A stretch of 15,287 bases of DNA from an uncultured Eubacterium sp. (GCA_937894585.1 CALBGO010000080.1:1-15287); one strand, 5' to 3'. Positions 6,895-15,211 are shown, counted from the stretch's first letter. Notes: generated by a model from the sequence alone, not told the origin. Made by a program: numbers and translations.

Positions 6895-8067
6895 ATGAAA
6901 AGAGTGATTTTAATTGTAACAGACAGTATGGGAATCGGAGCGCTTCCCGATGCGGAGCTTTACGGGGATGCCGGCGCGGACACATTGCTGCATGCAGTGG
7001 AAAATACGCCGGGTTTTGCAGCGCCGAACCTGAGCAGAATGGGCCTTGGAAATATTGAGGGCGCAGCAGGCGGAATGCTGAAGGCAGATGAGCCGCAGGG
7101 CGCTTTTGGGAAGATGGCGGAGGTTTCCAAAGGTAAAGATACCATTACGGGACACTGGGAAATTGCAGGTCTTGAAACCAAAGTTCCTTTTAAGACTTAT
7201 CCGGATGGTTTTCCGAAAGAGTTTATGGAAGCTTTTGAACAGAAAATCGGAACAGGCTGTCTCGGCAATTATCCGGCATCGGGAACGGAGATTATCGAGC
7301 AATTGGGACCGGAGCACGAAAAGACCGGAAAGCCGATTGTCTATACATCTGCAGACAGCGTATTTCAGATTGCAGCAAATACGGATGTAATTTCTCTTGA
7401 AAGACTTTACGAAATCTGCGAAGCGGCCCGCGGGCTGCTGCAGGGCGAATGGGCGTGCGGCAGAGTTATCGCAAGACCTTATATTATAGAAAACGGTGTG
7501 AGAACCAGAACCGGCGACAGAAAAGACTATGCGGTTTCACCGCCGCAGCCGACAGTTCTGGACAAAATTTCACAGGCCGGAAAAACCGTTTATGCGGTGG
7601 GAAAAATCAGCGATATTTTTAACGGAAAAGGCATAAGCAAATCGGTTCACACCGAAAGCAATATGGACGGTGTGGATAAGACCATTGAAGCAATGGCAGA
7701 GGATTTTGAAGGATTCATCTTCACCAATCTGGTGGATTTCGATTCCAAATTCGGTCACAGAAGAGATGCGGAAGGATACGGCAGAGCGATTATGGAATTT
7801 GACAGTCGTCTTCCGGAAATTTTTGCAGCAATGAAAGACGAGGATATTCTGATGATTTGTGCAGATCACGGAAACGACCCTTCCCACAGCGGCTGGGATC
7901 ACACCAGAGAATATGTGCCCGTTGTTGCATGGGGAAAACCGGTTAGGGAGGGCGTAAATTTAGGTGTGCGCAATTCCTTTGCGGATTTGGGCGCTACAAT
8001 CTGCGAATATCTGGATGCGAAACAGTCTGCAATCGGAGAGAGCTTTCTGGAGGAAATATTAAAATGA
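6895..8067 (+). CDS. deoB: Phosphopentomutase
   Basis: Interconverts (deoxy)ribose 1-phosphate and 5-phosphate, linking nucleoside phosphorolysis to central metabolism. At 390 residues it has the normal length of this alkaline-phosphatase-superfamily enzyme. Manganese-binding residues fall where expected: Asp10 in TDSMGIGALPD, Asp283 and His288 in DFDSKFGH, Asp324 and His325 in ADHGNDP, and His336. The phosphorylated threonine is Thr83 or Thr85 in GKDTITGHWE. The cap domain lies roughly between residues 95 and 220. The ribosome site before ATG 6895 is modest (AGGCAGG). It begins 26 bases after the phosphoesterase and its stop overlaps the pdp start by four bases (ATGA), which indicates translational coupling with the enzyme that supplies its substrate. 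Confidence 0.95.
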   Translation: MKRVILIVTDSMGIGALPDAELYGDAGADTLLHAVENTPGFAAPNLSRMGLGNIEGAAGGMLKADEPQGAFGKMAEVSKGKDTITGHWEIAGLETKVPFKTYPDGFPKEFMEAFEQKIGTGCLGNYPASGTEIIEQLGPEHEKTGKPIVYTSADSVFQIAANTDVISLERLYEICEAARGLLQGEWACGRVIARPYIIENGVRTRTGDRKDYAVSPPQPTVLDKISQAGKTVYAVGKISDIFNGKGISKSVHTESNMDGVDKTIEAMAEDFEGFIFTNLVDFDSKFGHRRDAEGYGRAIMEFDSRLPEIFAAMKDEDILMICADHGNDPSHSGWDHTREYVPVVAWGKPVREGVNLGVRNSFADLGATICEYLDAKQSAIGESFLEEILK

Positions 8068-9371
8068 ATATGAACGATATCATTGTCAGAAAAAGGGACG
8101 GCTTTAAGCTGACACAGGAAGAAATCAGATATTTCGTAAAGGGTTATACTGCGGGTAACATTCCTGACTATCAGGCGGCGGCTTTTCTGATGGCGGTCTA
8201 TTTTCAGAAGATGGACAGGGAGGAGACTTTTGAACTGACTGACGCAATGCGCTATTCGGGAGATACAATCGATCTGTCGGATATTCACGGGGTGAAGGTC
8301 GATAAGCATTCTACCGGAGGTGTCGGGGACAAGACGACGCTCATTGCCGCGCCTCTTGCGGCTGCCTGCGGGATTCCCGTTGCGAAAATGAGTGGACGGG
8401 GTCTGGGATTTACCGGAGGTACGGTAGATAAGATGGAGTCCATTCCGGGATTTCAAACCGGTCTTGAATCCGAAGCTTTTCTGAAGCAGGTCAATGAAAT
8501 CGGCATTGCTGTAATCGGTCAGACTGCTCATATTACACCTGCGGATAAGAAAATCTACGCGCTCCGCGATGTGACGGGAACCGTCGAAAATCTCAGTCTG
8601 ATTGCAGCAAGTATTATGAGTAAGAAACTGGCTGCGGGAAGCGATGCGATTGTGCTTGATGTGAAGTGCGGAAGCGGCGCCTTTATGAAGGACTGGGAAA
8701 GCGCACGGGAACTGGGAAGAATTATGTGCGAAATCGGAACTGCCGCAGGTAAGCGTACAGTGGCTGCGATTACCGATATGAATCAGCCTCTTGGAAAAGC
8801 TGTGGGAAACAGTCTGGAGGTTATAGAAGCAATCGATACGCTGAAAGGAAAGGGACCTTCGGATATTACGGAGCTTTCTCTGAAACTGGCAGGTCTGATG
8901 ATTTATCTCGGAGGCAGAGCAAAGACTTCCGCGGAGGGAGAAATTATGGCGTCTCATGCGCTGGCAAGCGGCGCGGGGCTCAACAAGTTCAGGAATTTTG
9001 CAGCCAGACAGGGCGGAGATCCAGCAATTGTTGATGATTACGAGCTGTTTCCTCAGGCGGCTTACACCAGAGAGATTACCGCAGGAGAGAGCGGGTTTGT
9101 ATCGGCAATTGAAGCCGGCTCCGTTGGTCTTGCTTCACAGCATACGGGAGCGGGACGGGCGACAAAAGAAGATTCTGTTGATTTGGCAGCGGGCATTTTG
9201 CTTCATAAGAAGGTTGGCGATAAAGTCAGCCGGGGCGAGTGTCTGGCAACTCTTTACGGAAATGACAGGAAAAAGCTGGATGCAGCAGAAAAAGAAGCGG
9301 CGCGGGCATTTAGTTTCAGCAGCGGAAAAACGGAAAAACCGGCGCTGATAAAAGAAGTTCTGGGAATTTAA
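8064..9371 (+). CDS. pdp: Pyrimidine-nucleoside phosphorylase
   Basis: Cleaves uridine, deoxyuridine or thymidine with phosphate to the free base and (deoxy)ribose 1-phosphate. The 435-residue protein has the family's three parts: the helical domain, the phosphate-binding core with KHSTGGVGDK (81-90), and the C-terminal barrel-sandwich domain near 340-410. Catalytic residues match thymidine phosphorylase with a shift of three: Arg168, Ser183 and Lys187 (ALRDVT, IAASIMSKK). The wording around them is closer to the Firmicute broad-specificity enzyme than to E. coli DeoA. One change from the common form is Phe for His in GRGLGFTGGT. GGAGG at 8050-8054 supports ATG 8064, which overlaps the deoB stop by four bases. 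It is last in the operon. Confidence 0.93.
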   Translation: MNMNDIIVRKRDGFKLTQEEIRYFVKGYTAGNIPDYQAAAFLMAVYFQKMDREETFELTDAMRYSGDTIDLSDIHGVKVDKHSTGGVGDKTTLIAAPLAAACGIPVAKMSGRGLGFTGGTVDKMESIPGFQTGLESEAFLKQVNEIGIAVIGQTAHITPADKKIYALRDVTGTVENLSLIAASIMSKKLAAGSDAIVLDVKCGSGAFMKDWESARELGRIMCEIGTAAGKRTVAAITDMNQPLGKAVGNSLEVIEAIDTLKGKGPSDITELSLKLAGLMIYLGGRAKTSAEGEIMASHALASGAGLNKFRNFAARQGGDPAIVDDYELFPQAAYTREITAGESGFVSAIEAGSVGLASQHTGAGRATKEDSVDLAAGILLHKKVGDKVSRGECLATLYGNDRKKLDAAEKEAARAFSFSSGKTEKPALIKEVLGI

Positions 9372-9421
9372 CGGAAAACTGTATATGACGGAAATTGAGG
9401 AGACAGTATCTCCTACATAAT

Positions 9422-9482
9422 AAAAACGGGGCATTTCCATTGACAAGCATTCTGTCAGTGGGAAAACCCGTTTTCTTTTTTT
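9422..9482 (+). terminator. Strong terminator of the rmuC-pdp operon
   Basis: AAAACGGG pairs with CCCGTTTT at the base, and CCATTGAC with GTCAGTGG nearer the loop, followed by a T-rich tract. It lies about 50 bases after the pdp stop. Confidence 0.88.
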
Positions 9483-9524
9483 GCTGCGAAAAAAACATTT
9501 TGAAAACAATTATACAAAATGCCG

Positions 9525-9553
9525 TTGACAAACAAAAAAGAAACGATTATACT
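9525..9553 (+). promoter_or_regulatory. Near-consensus promoter of the citrate operon
   Basis: TTGACA (9525-9530) and TATACT (9548-9553) are exactly 17 bases apart, the best promoter in the window. The start of transcription would be near 9560, giving a leader of about 90 bases. A promoter this strong fits control by a repressor. Confidence 0.85.
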
Positions 9554-9562
9554 TGTATACAA
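9553..9562. promoter_or_regulatory. Palindromic GntR-type operator TTGTATACAA
   Basis: A perfect 10-base palindrome overlaps the end of the -10 and the expected start of transcription. It fits the T-G-T...A-C-A pattern of FadR-subfamily GntR operators, and the operon encodes such a regulator. Related sequences lie at 9508-9517 (7 of 10 matching) and 9578-9587 (8 of 10). I infer autoregulation by repression; no binding evidence exists here. Confidence 0.5.
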
Positions 9563-9588
9563 TAGAAAAGCGCGTTATTGTATGAAAG

Positions 9589-9629
9589 TGCGGGCAGGGG
9601 ACTTAGAATAATGCAATCGGCAGCCCGCA
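9589..9629 (+). other. Leader hairpin in the citrate-operon 5' UTR
   Basis: TGCGGGC (9589-9595) pairs with GCCCGCA (9623-9629) across a 27-base loop, ending 11 bases before the AGGAGG ribosome site. No T-run follows and the shape matches no riboswitch I recognise. It may stabilise the message or mean nothing. Confidence 0.3.
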
Positions 9630-9650
9630 GAAGTCATCAGGAGGTAAGTT

Positions 9651-11030
9651 ATGATAGAGATATCCAAAAAGTCAAATTTGCTGGAGCAGCCTACATATAA
9701 ATATGATTTGCAGGACATCAGAAACCCGAATCTGTATAGAGATATGTACAATTACGAGGAAGTTCCCAAGGTTGTATTTAATCACAGAAGGGTGCCGATG
9801 AATATGCCGGAGGATATCTGGATTACGGATACTTCATTTCGTGACGGTCAGCAGTCTATGGCGCCGTATACAGTGGAGCAGATTGTCGATCTGTATAAGC
9901 TTTTATCAAAATTGGGAGGACCCTACGGAATTATCCGTCAGTCTGAGTTTTTTATTTATACGAAAAAAGACAGGGAAGCCGTAGAGAACTGTATGGACTT
10001 GGGACTGCGCTTTCCGGAGATTACTACATGGATTCGGGCAAAGAAAGAGGATTTCAAACTGGTAAAAGAACTGGGCATCAAAGAAACCGGTGTTCTGGTT
10101 TCCTGCAGTGACTATCATATTTTTAAGAAGATGAATATGACAAGGAGGCAGGCGGTAGATTATTATCTGGAAACGATCAGAGACGCCTTTGACGCAGGTG
10201 TTGTGCCCCGCTGTCATCTGGAGGACATTACAAGAGCGGATTTTTACGGATTTGTAGTGCCTTTTGTCAATGAAATTATGAATCTTTCCAAAGAGGCTGG
10301 AGTGCCTGTTAAAATCCGGGCATGCGATACCATGGGATACGGTGTGCCGTACAACGGAGCTGCCCTGCCGCGCAGTGTATCCGGTATCATTTACGGTCTG
10401 CAGCAGTATGCCGATGTGCCGAGTGAAATGCTGGAGTGGCACGGACACAATGATTTTTACAAGGCTGTTGCAAATGCATCTACCGCATGGCTTTACGGAG
10501 CCTGTGCAGTAAACTGTTCTCTTCTTGGAATCGGAGAGCGTACAGGCAATGTGCCTCTTGAGGCGATGGTATTTGAATATGCTTCTCTGAAAGGCTCTTT
10601 AGACGGTATGGATCCGACTGCGATTACAGAAATCGGCAGATACTTCCGAGATGAAATGGGTTACGATATTCCGCCGATGACGCCGTTTGTGGGAGAAAAC
10701 TTCAATGTAACCAAAGCGGGAATTCATGCCGACGGGCTGATGAAGGACGAGGAGATTTACAATATCTTCGACACGAAGAAACTGCTGGGAAGAACACCGG
10801 GGGTTTCCATCAGCAAAACCAGCGGTCTTGCAGGGATTGCTTACTGGATCAATGAGCACTACGGACTTTGTGACAGCGAAAAAGTCAGCAAAGATACTCC
10901 GCTGGTCGCAGCTATGAAAGAATGGGTGGATGAAATGTATGCAGACGGCAGAACCACCAGCCTGTCAAATGGGGAACTTGAGGCGAAGTATATAGAGTTA
11001 ACGAAGTTATCAGGAAGCAGAGGAGAATAG
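9651..11030 (+). CDS. Probable Re-citrate synthase (homocitrate/isopropylmalate synthase family)
   Basis: A 459-residue TIM-barrel Claisen-condensing enzyme. Motifs are TSFRDGQQ (62-69) with the base-binding Arg64 and metal ligand Asp65, the metal pair His264/His266 in HGHND, the glycine loop GIGERTGN (293-300), and the subdomain motif GIHADG (357-362). It lacks the large C-terminal leucine-feedback domain expected in LeuA. Sequence alone allows isopropylmalate, homocitrate or citrate synthase. Co-transcription with aconitase and isocitrate dehydrogenase, and the absence of a Si-citrate synthase in the window, point to Re-citrate synthase, which in Clostridium kluyveri belongs to this family. 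It would condense oxaloacetate and acetyl-CoA. AGGAGG at 9639-9644 supports ATG 9651. The regulator gene starts two bases after its stop. Confidence 0.8.
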   Translation: MIEISKKSNLLEQPTYKYDLQDIRNPNLYRDMYNYEEVPKVVFNHRRVPMNMPEDIWITDTSFRDGQQSMAPYTVEQIVDLYKLLSKLGGPYGIIRQSEFFIYTKKDREAVENCMDLGLRFPEITTWIRAKKEDFKLVKELGIKETGVLVSCSDYHIFKKMNMTRRQAVDYYLETIRDAFDAGVVPRCHLEDITRADFYGFVVPFVNEIMNLSKEAGVPVKIRACDTMGYGVPYNGAALPRSVSGIIYGLQQYADVPSEMLEWHGHNDFYKAVANASTAWLYGACAVNCSLLGIGERTGNVPLEAMVFEYASLKGSLDGMDPTAITEIGRYFRDEMGYDIPPMTPFVGENFNVTKAGIHADGLMKDEEIYNIFDTKKLLGRTPGVSISKTSGLAGIAYWINEHYGLCDSEKVSKDTPLVAAMKEWVDEMYADGRTTSLSNGELEAKYIELTKLSGSRGE

Positions 11031-11032
11031 AG

Positions 11033-11710
11033 ATGATAGAATACAAGAATGTTTCTTTGGCAAATCAGGTATATGAACGACTGGAATACAATATTTTAAG
11101 CGGGGCTTATGCTCCGGGAGAGATTATCAGCGAAACCAGACTTTCCGAGGAATTGGGAGTCAGCAGAACGCCGATTCGGGAAGCGCTGGCAAAGCTGGAA
11201 CATGAGCGGCTGATAAAGGATACACCGCAGGGAACGGCAGTCATCGGAGTTACGGAAAGCGATGTAAAGGATCTTTTTGAAGTAAAACGCAGAATTGAGG
11301 TCATTGCAACCCGAAGGGCTGCGGACACTATGAGCGAAGACGGGCTGAAAGCGCTGAAGGATAACATCGATCAGCAGGAGTTTTTTGCACAGAAGGGCGA
11401 TGCGGTAAAAGTTCGGGATTTGGATACGGAATTTCACGATATTATTTACAGAGAATGCGGCAGCGTGACTTTTGAAACGATTTTATCGCCGATTCATCAT
11501 AAGATGATGAAATACCGCAGAATTTCCTTGGAAAAATCTCATCGCATTATGGCTTCGGTGGAAGAGCACAGAGCAATTTACGAGGCGATTTCTGCAAAAG
11601 ACGGAGACAAACTGGAAACAATTATGCTGGTGCATATAGACCACGCGTATAACAGTATTATGGAGGTAAGCGAGCATTATGGGACTGACAATAGCGCAGA
11701 AAATCATTAA
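11033..11710 (+). CDS. GntR-family regulator, FadR/FCD type
   Basis: A 225-residue transcription factor. Residues 8-75 form the winged helix-turn-helix, with the recognition-helix signature SEELGVSRTPIREAL. Residues 80-215 form the FCD ligand domain, with the expected metal-binding set Asp131, His135, His179 and His201. FCD proteins commonly bind organic acids through that metal; CitO of Enterococcus faecalis is a citrate-responsive example. AGAGGAG at 11019-11025 supports the ATG. The gene sits between the first and second enzyme genes and overlaps the aconitase start by 32 bases, so it is made with the enzymes it probably controls. The palindrome at 9553-9562 is its likely site. A citrate or 2-oxoglutarate signal is my inference. 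Confidence 0.9.
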   Translation: MIEYKNVSLANQVYERLEYNILSGAYAPGEIISETRLSEELGVSRTPIREALAKLEHERLIKDTPQGTAVIGVTESDVKDLFEVKRRIEVIATRRAADTMSEDGLKALKDNIDQQEFFAQKGDAVKVRDLDTEFHDIIYRECGSVTFETILSPIHHKMMKYRRISLEKSHRIMASVEEHRAIYEAISAKDGDKLETIMLVHIDHAYNSIMEVSEHYGTDNSAENH

Positions 11711-13619
11711 GGAACATTTAATCAGCGGAGATATGACTCCGGGCAGTGAAGTTGCCCTTCGTATCGACCAGACTCTGACGCAGGATGCCACAGGAACGAT
11801 GGCTTACCTGGAATTTGAAACGATGGGTATTCCCCGCGTGAGAACGGAGCTTTCCGTTGCATATATCGATCACAATACACTGCAGTCCGGTTTTGAAAAT
11901 GCTGACGATCACAGATTTATTCAGTCTATGGCAAAGAAGTACGGTCTGTATTTCTCAAGACCGGGAAACGGCATCTGCCATCAGGTACATTTGGAGCGTT
12001 TCGGAAAACCGGGCAAAACTTTAATCGGATCTGACAGCCATACTCCGACCGGCGGTGGAATCGGCATGCTTGCCATGGGTGCAGGCGGTCTTGATGTAGC
12101 GGTTGCTATGGGCGGCGGAGCTTATTACATCACTATGCCGAAGATGTACAAAGTCAATCTGACCGGAAAACTTCGGAATTTTGTGACCGCAAAGGATGTC
12201 AGTCTGGAAATACTGCGGATTTTATCCGTGAAAGGCGGCGTAGGCGCTGTTATCGAATGGGGCGGTCCGGGTATCGATACCTTATCCGTGCCGGAAAGAG
12301 CTACCATCACCAATATGGGAACGGAACTGGGCGCAACCACATCCATCTTCCCGTCGGATGAAGTAACCCGCGCTTTTCTGGAAGCAGAAGGCCGCGGTGA
12401 AGATTACATAGAATTAAAGAGCGATCCCGATGCAGTATATGACAAAATCATCGATATCGATTTATCTTCTCTGAAGCCGATGATTGCATGTCCGCACAGC
12501 CCGGACAATGTAGTGGCGGTGGACAGTCTGAAAGGAGTTAAGGTAGATCAGGTCTGCATAGGCTCCTGCACGAATTCTTCTTTATATGATATGTTAAAGG
12601 TGGCGGCTCTGCTCAAAGGAAAAACCATCAGACCGGAGGTGAGCCTGTCCATTTCACCGGGTTCCAAGCAGGTATTGTCTATGTTGGCTGACTGCGGCGC
12701 TTTGTCCGATATTCTTGCCAGCGGCGCAAGAGTGCTGGAATGTGCATGCGGCCCTTGTATCGGTATGGGATTCTCACCAAACTCCGGAGGGGTATCCCTT
12801 CGGACCTTTAACAGAAATTTTGAAGGTCGTTCCGGTACGGCAGACGGTCAGGTTTATCTGGTATCTCCGGAAACAGCGGTTGCTGCGGCTTTAACCGGTG
12901 AAATCACCGATCCGATGCTCCTTTCCGAAATGCCGGAAGTCACTGTGCCGAAAGCCTTCAAGATCGATGACAGCGCAATCATTCCGCCGGCGGATTTGGA
13001 AGAAGCGGCGGATTTGGAAATCCTGAGAGGTCCGAATATCAAGGCTTTCCCTGACAGCAAGCCTCAGGAAAATACTTTGGAAGCGGAACTGGTGCTGAAG
13101 GTAGGCGATAATATTACTACAGATCATATTATGCCGGCAGGTTCTAAGATTCTGCCGTACCGCTCCAATATTCCGCACCTGTCACAGTTCTGTTTCGGTG
13201 TCTGTGACGAAACCTTCCCGGAAAGAGCGAAGGCAGCGGGAACCAGTATCATCGTAGGCGGAAATAACTACGGTCAGGGTTCTTCCAGAGAACATGCGGC
13301 GCTGGTACCGCTGTATCTGGGCGTGCGCGCGGTCATTACAAAGAGCTTTGCCAGAATTCATGCAGCAAATCTGATTAACGCGGGTATTATGCCATTGACT
13401 TTCAAAAATCCTGATGATTATGATAAAGTGAATCAGGGTGATGTGCTGCGGCTGACCGGTGTGTATGCCGGCATGGACAGCGGAGAGATTACTTTGAACG
13501 ATGTAACCACCGGCGAAAGTTTTACATTGGTGTGTAATTTCACCGACAGACAGAAAGAGATTCTCAAGGCGGGCAGTCTTTTGAAATATGTAGCAAAGGT
13601 AGGAAATCAGAATGAATGA
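11679..13619 (+). CDS. Aconitate hydratase (short, Aquifex/LeuC-like type)
   Basis: Isomerises citrate to isocitrate using a [4Fe-4S] cluster. The 646-residue protein is shorter than AcnA or AcnB (about 850-900) and has the fused LeuC-LeuD-like layout of the short aconitase group. The cluster ligands are Cys297 in IGSCTNS and Cys357/Cys360 in ACGPCIGMG. Other signatures are GSDSHTPTGGG (117-127) in the catalytic part and GGNNYGQGSSREHA (527-540) in the swivel domain, with a linker around 430-465. GGAGG at 11662-11666 is 12 bases before ATG 11679, rather far, but the N-terminus matches the family well. The start lies inside the regulator gene and the stop overlaps the next gene by eight bases. 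3-isopropylmalate dehydratase is unlikely, because the two subunits are fused and the neighbours are of the citrate pathway. Confidence 0.9.
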   Translation: MGLTIAQKIIKEHLISGDMTPGSEVALRIDQTLTQDATGTMAYLEFETMGIPRVRTELSVAYIDHNTLQSGFENADDHRFIQSMAKKYGLYFSRPGNGICHQVHLERFGKPGKTLIGSDSHTPTGGGIGMLAMGAGGLDVAVAMGGGAYYITMPKMYKVNLTGKLRNFVTAKDVSLEILRILSVKGGVGAVIEWGGPGIDTLSVPERATITNMGTELGATTSIFPSDEVTRAFLEAEGRGEDYIELKSDPDAVYDKIIDIDLSSLKPMIACPHSPDNVVAVDSLKGVKVDQVCIGSCTNSSLYDMLKVAALLKGKTIRPEVSLSISPGSKQVLSMLADCGALSDILASGARVLECACGPCIGMGFSPNSGGVSLRTFNRNFEGRSGTADGQVYLVSPETAVAAALTGEITDPMLLSEMPEVTVPKAFKIDDSAIIPPADLEEAADLEILRGPNIKAFPDSKPQENTLEAELVLKVGDNITTDHIMPAGSKILPYRSNIPHLSQFCFGVCDETFPERAKAAGTSIIVGGNNYGQGSSREHAALVPLYLGVRAVITKSFARIHAANLINAGIMPLTFKNPDDYDKVNQGDVLRLTGVYAGMDSGEITLNDVTTGESFTLVCNFTDRQKEILKAGSLLKYVAKVGNQNE

Positions 13620-14751
13620 ATATATTGAAGAAGCCTGCCGGCAGTTTCGGACATTGATTACGGAACAGCTGGCAAGACAGGAAGAGATGGAAAAAGGGGC
13701 AAATGCCAAAGATTTTACCTCCATGGAAAAAATCACCATCGGTATCGCAGGCGGCGATGGCATCGGACCGATTATTATGGCGCAGGCAGAAAGAGTTCTT
13801 ACGAAGATGCTTGCGGATGAAATCGGGACCGGCAGGATTGTTCTGAAGAAGATTGACGGCCTTACTATTGAGAATCGTATGGCAGCCGGTAAAGCTGTTC
13901 CAGAAGATGTACTGGCAGAAATCAAATCCTGCGATGTGCTGCTGAAAGGACCGACCACAACGCCTAAGGGCGGTACTATGGAAAGTGCAAATGTGACTTT
14001 GCGCAGGGAGCTGGATCTGTATGCCAATGTGCGGCCGGTGCAGGTGCCGGAGGAGGATGTCGACTGGATTTTTTACAGGGAAAACACCGAGGGCGAATAT
14101 GTTCTGGGCAGCAGAGGCGTGGAGATTCCGGGTAAACTTTCTATGGATTTTAAGGTGACAACAGAAGCGGGAACCCGCAGAATTGCAAAGAAAGCTTTTG
14201 ATTATGCCGCTGCAAACGGAAAAACCAATGTGGCTATTGTAACCAAGGCAAATATTATGAAAAAGACTGACGGTAATTTTACCCGAATCTGTCACGAAGT
14301 TGCCGCGGATTATCCGGGCATTACGGCAGATGACTGGTACATAGATATTATGACCGCAAATCTTGTGAACCCTGCCATCAGGAATCAGTTTCAGGTATTT
14401 GTTCTGCCGAATCTTTACGGAGATATTATTACCGATGAGGCTGCCGAAATTCAGGGCGGCGTGGGAACGGCAGGCAGCGCCAATATGGGAGACCGCTATG
14501 CTATGTTTGAAGCCATTCACGGAAGCGCGCCCCGTATGATTGAAGACGGGCTTTCCGATTATGCCAACCCGTCCAGTATTTTCAAGGCGGCGGAAATGAT
14601 GATCCGTCATATAGGGCTTACAGAAAAAGCCGATAAACTGGCAGAAGCGCTGCGTATCTGCAATGAAGAAGAAAAGAAGGTTGTTGTAACCGGAACAAAA
14701 GACGGCGCAACCTGCAGAGAATTTGCGGATTATGTACTGAGCAAACTGTAG
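13612..14751 (+). CDS. icd: Isocitrate dehydrogenase (isocitrate/isopropylmalate dehydrogenase family)
   Basis: Oxidises isocitrate to 2-oxoglutarate and CO2, completing the route to glutamate. In 379 residues the family motifs appear in order: GGDGIGP (47-53), substrate contacts in ESANVTLRRELDLYANVRP (124-142), YRENTEGEY (155-163), Lys212 in VTKANIMK, Asp245, and Asp271/Asp275 in LYGDIITDEAAEI. Residues 1-38 form a charged helical extension ahead of the usual start, and an internal ATG at Met38 or Met26 is possible. The coenzyme loop after HGSAP (303-307) reads RMIEDGLSDYANP, not the common form, so NAD versus NADP preference is uncertain. AGGTAGGA lies upstream within the aconitase gene, whose end overlaps by eight bases. 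Operon context argues against isopropylmalate dehydrogenase. Confidence 0.87.
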   Translation: MNEYIEEACRQFRTLITEQLARQEEMEKGANAKDFTSMEKITIGIAGGDGIGPIIMAQAERVLTKMLADEIGTGRIVLKKIDGLTIENRMAAGKAVPEDVLAEIKSCDVLLKGPTTTPKGGTMESANVTLRRELDLYANVRPVQVPEEDVDWIFYRENTEGEYVLGSRGVEIPGKLSMDFKVTTEAGTRRIAKKAFDYAAANGKTNVAIVTKANIMKKTDGNFTRICHEVAADYPGITADDWYIDIMTANLVNPAIRNQFQVFVLPNLYGDIITDEAAEIQGGVGTAGSANMGDRYAMFEAIHGSAPRMIEDGLSDYANPSSIFKAAEMMIRHIGLTEKADKLAEALRICNEEEKKVVVTGTKDGATCREFADYVLSKL

Positions 14752-14830
14752 GCATCCGGACAGAACGCATAAAGTTTTTTGATTTTGTAAATCCTTTTTA
14801 TAATCATCTTGTATTGAAGTATATTATTTT

Positions 14831-14873
14831 CTGCTGTGAAGCTTTCGCTTTTGAAACTCACAGCAGTTTTTTT
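14831..14873 (+). terminator. Terminator of the citrate operon
   Basis: CTGCTGTGA (14831-14839) pairs perfectly with TCACAGCAG (14858-14866), followed by seven T. It lies about 80 bases after the dehydrogenase stop. The stretch from here to 15023 holds no recognisable gene; it contains a short direct repeat AATAACTT at 14914 and 14924. Confidence 0.9.
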
Positions 14874-15023
14874 ATTATGATTTACGGATTCTTTTTTTGA
14901 AGAAGTCGTTCGCAATAACTTAAAATAACTTGGGAATACCGCAGGAAATATCCCTTCGAAATGTATAAACGGGAAAGCCGTTTCGTGATGTACACGGAAA
15001 AGCTGCTTCGGAAGAATTCTGAC

Positions 15024-15052
15024 TTGAATAATCGATATGAATGTGGTATAAT
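15024..15052 (+). promoter_or_regulatory. Promoter of the tRNA-Ser gene
   Basis: TTGAAT (15024-15029) and a perfect TATAAT (15047-15052) are 17 bases apart, with a TG one base before the -10. Transcription would start near 15059, about 34 bases before the mature tRNA. Confidence 0.8.
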
Positions 15053-15092
15053 AAATAAGTTATCAGCTGATTTGAACAGCTTAGTTGAATTA

Positions 15093-15180
15093 GGAGAGTT
15101 GTCAGAGTGGTCGATCGTGCAGCACTCGAAATGCTGTGTCCTTAACAGGACCCAGGGTTCGAATCCCTGACTCTCCGCCA
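15093..15180 (+). tRNA. tRNA-Ser, anticodon CGA
   Basis: An 88-base class II tRNA. The acceptor stem GGAGAGT pairs with ACTCTCC, followed by G and an encoded CCA. The anticodon stem CAGCA/TGCTG closes the loop CTCGAAA, giving anticodon CGA, which reads UCG serine codons. The long variable arm TCC-TTAACA-GGA is typical of tRNA-Ser, and the T loop contains GGTTCGAATCC. It has its own promoter and stands alone. Confidence 0.96.
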
Positions 15181-15183
15181 AAG

Positions 15184-15211
15184 AAACGCCCGTCCGAAAG
15201 GATGGGCGTTT
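15184..15211 (+). terminator. Terminator-like hairpin after tRNA-Ser
   Basis: A 12-pair stem (15184-15195 with 15200-15211, one G-T pair) closes a GAAA tetraloop four bases after the tRNA CCA end. The T-run is weak, so it may act in termination or in 3'-end processing. Confidence 0.65.

Noticed and set aside
7899..8957. 352-codon minus-strand ORF
   Set aside because: Shadow of the pdp gene; rich in His, Ser and Arg as expected for an antisense frame.
13182..14610. Two long minus-strand ORFs (281 and 348 codons)
   Set aside because: They lie antisense to well-conserved aconitase and isocitrate dehydrogenase, with low-quality composition and no ribosome sites.
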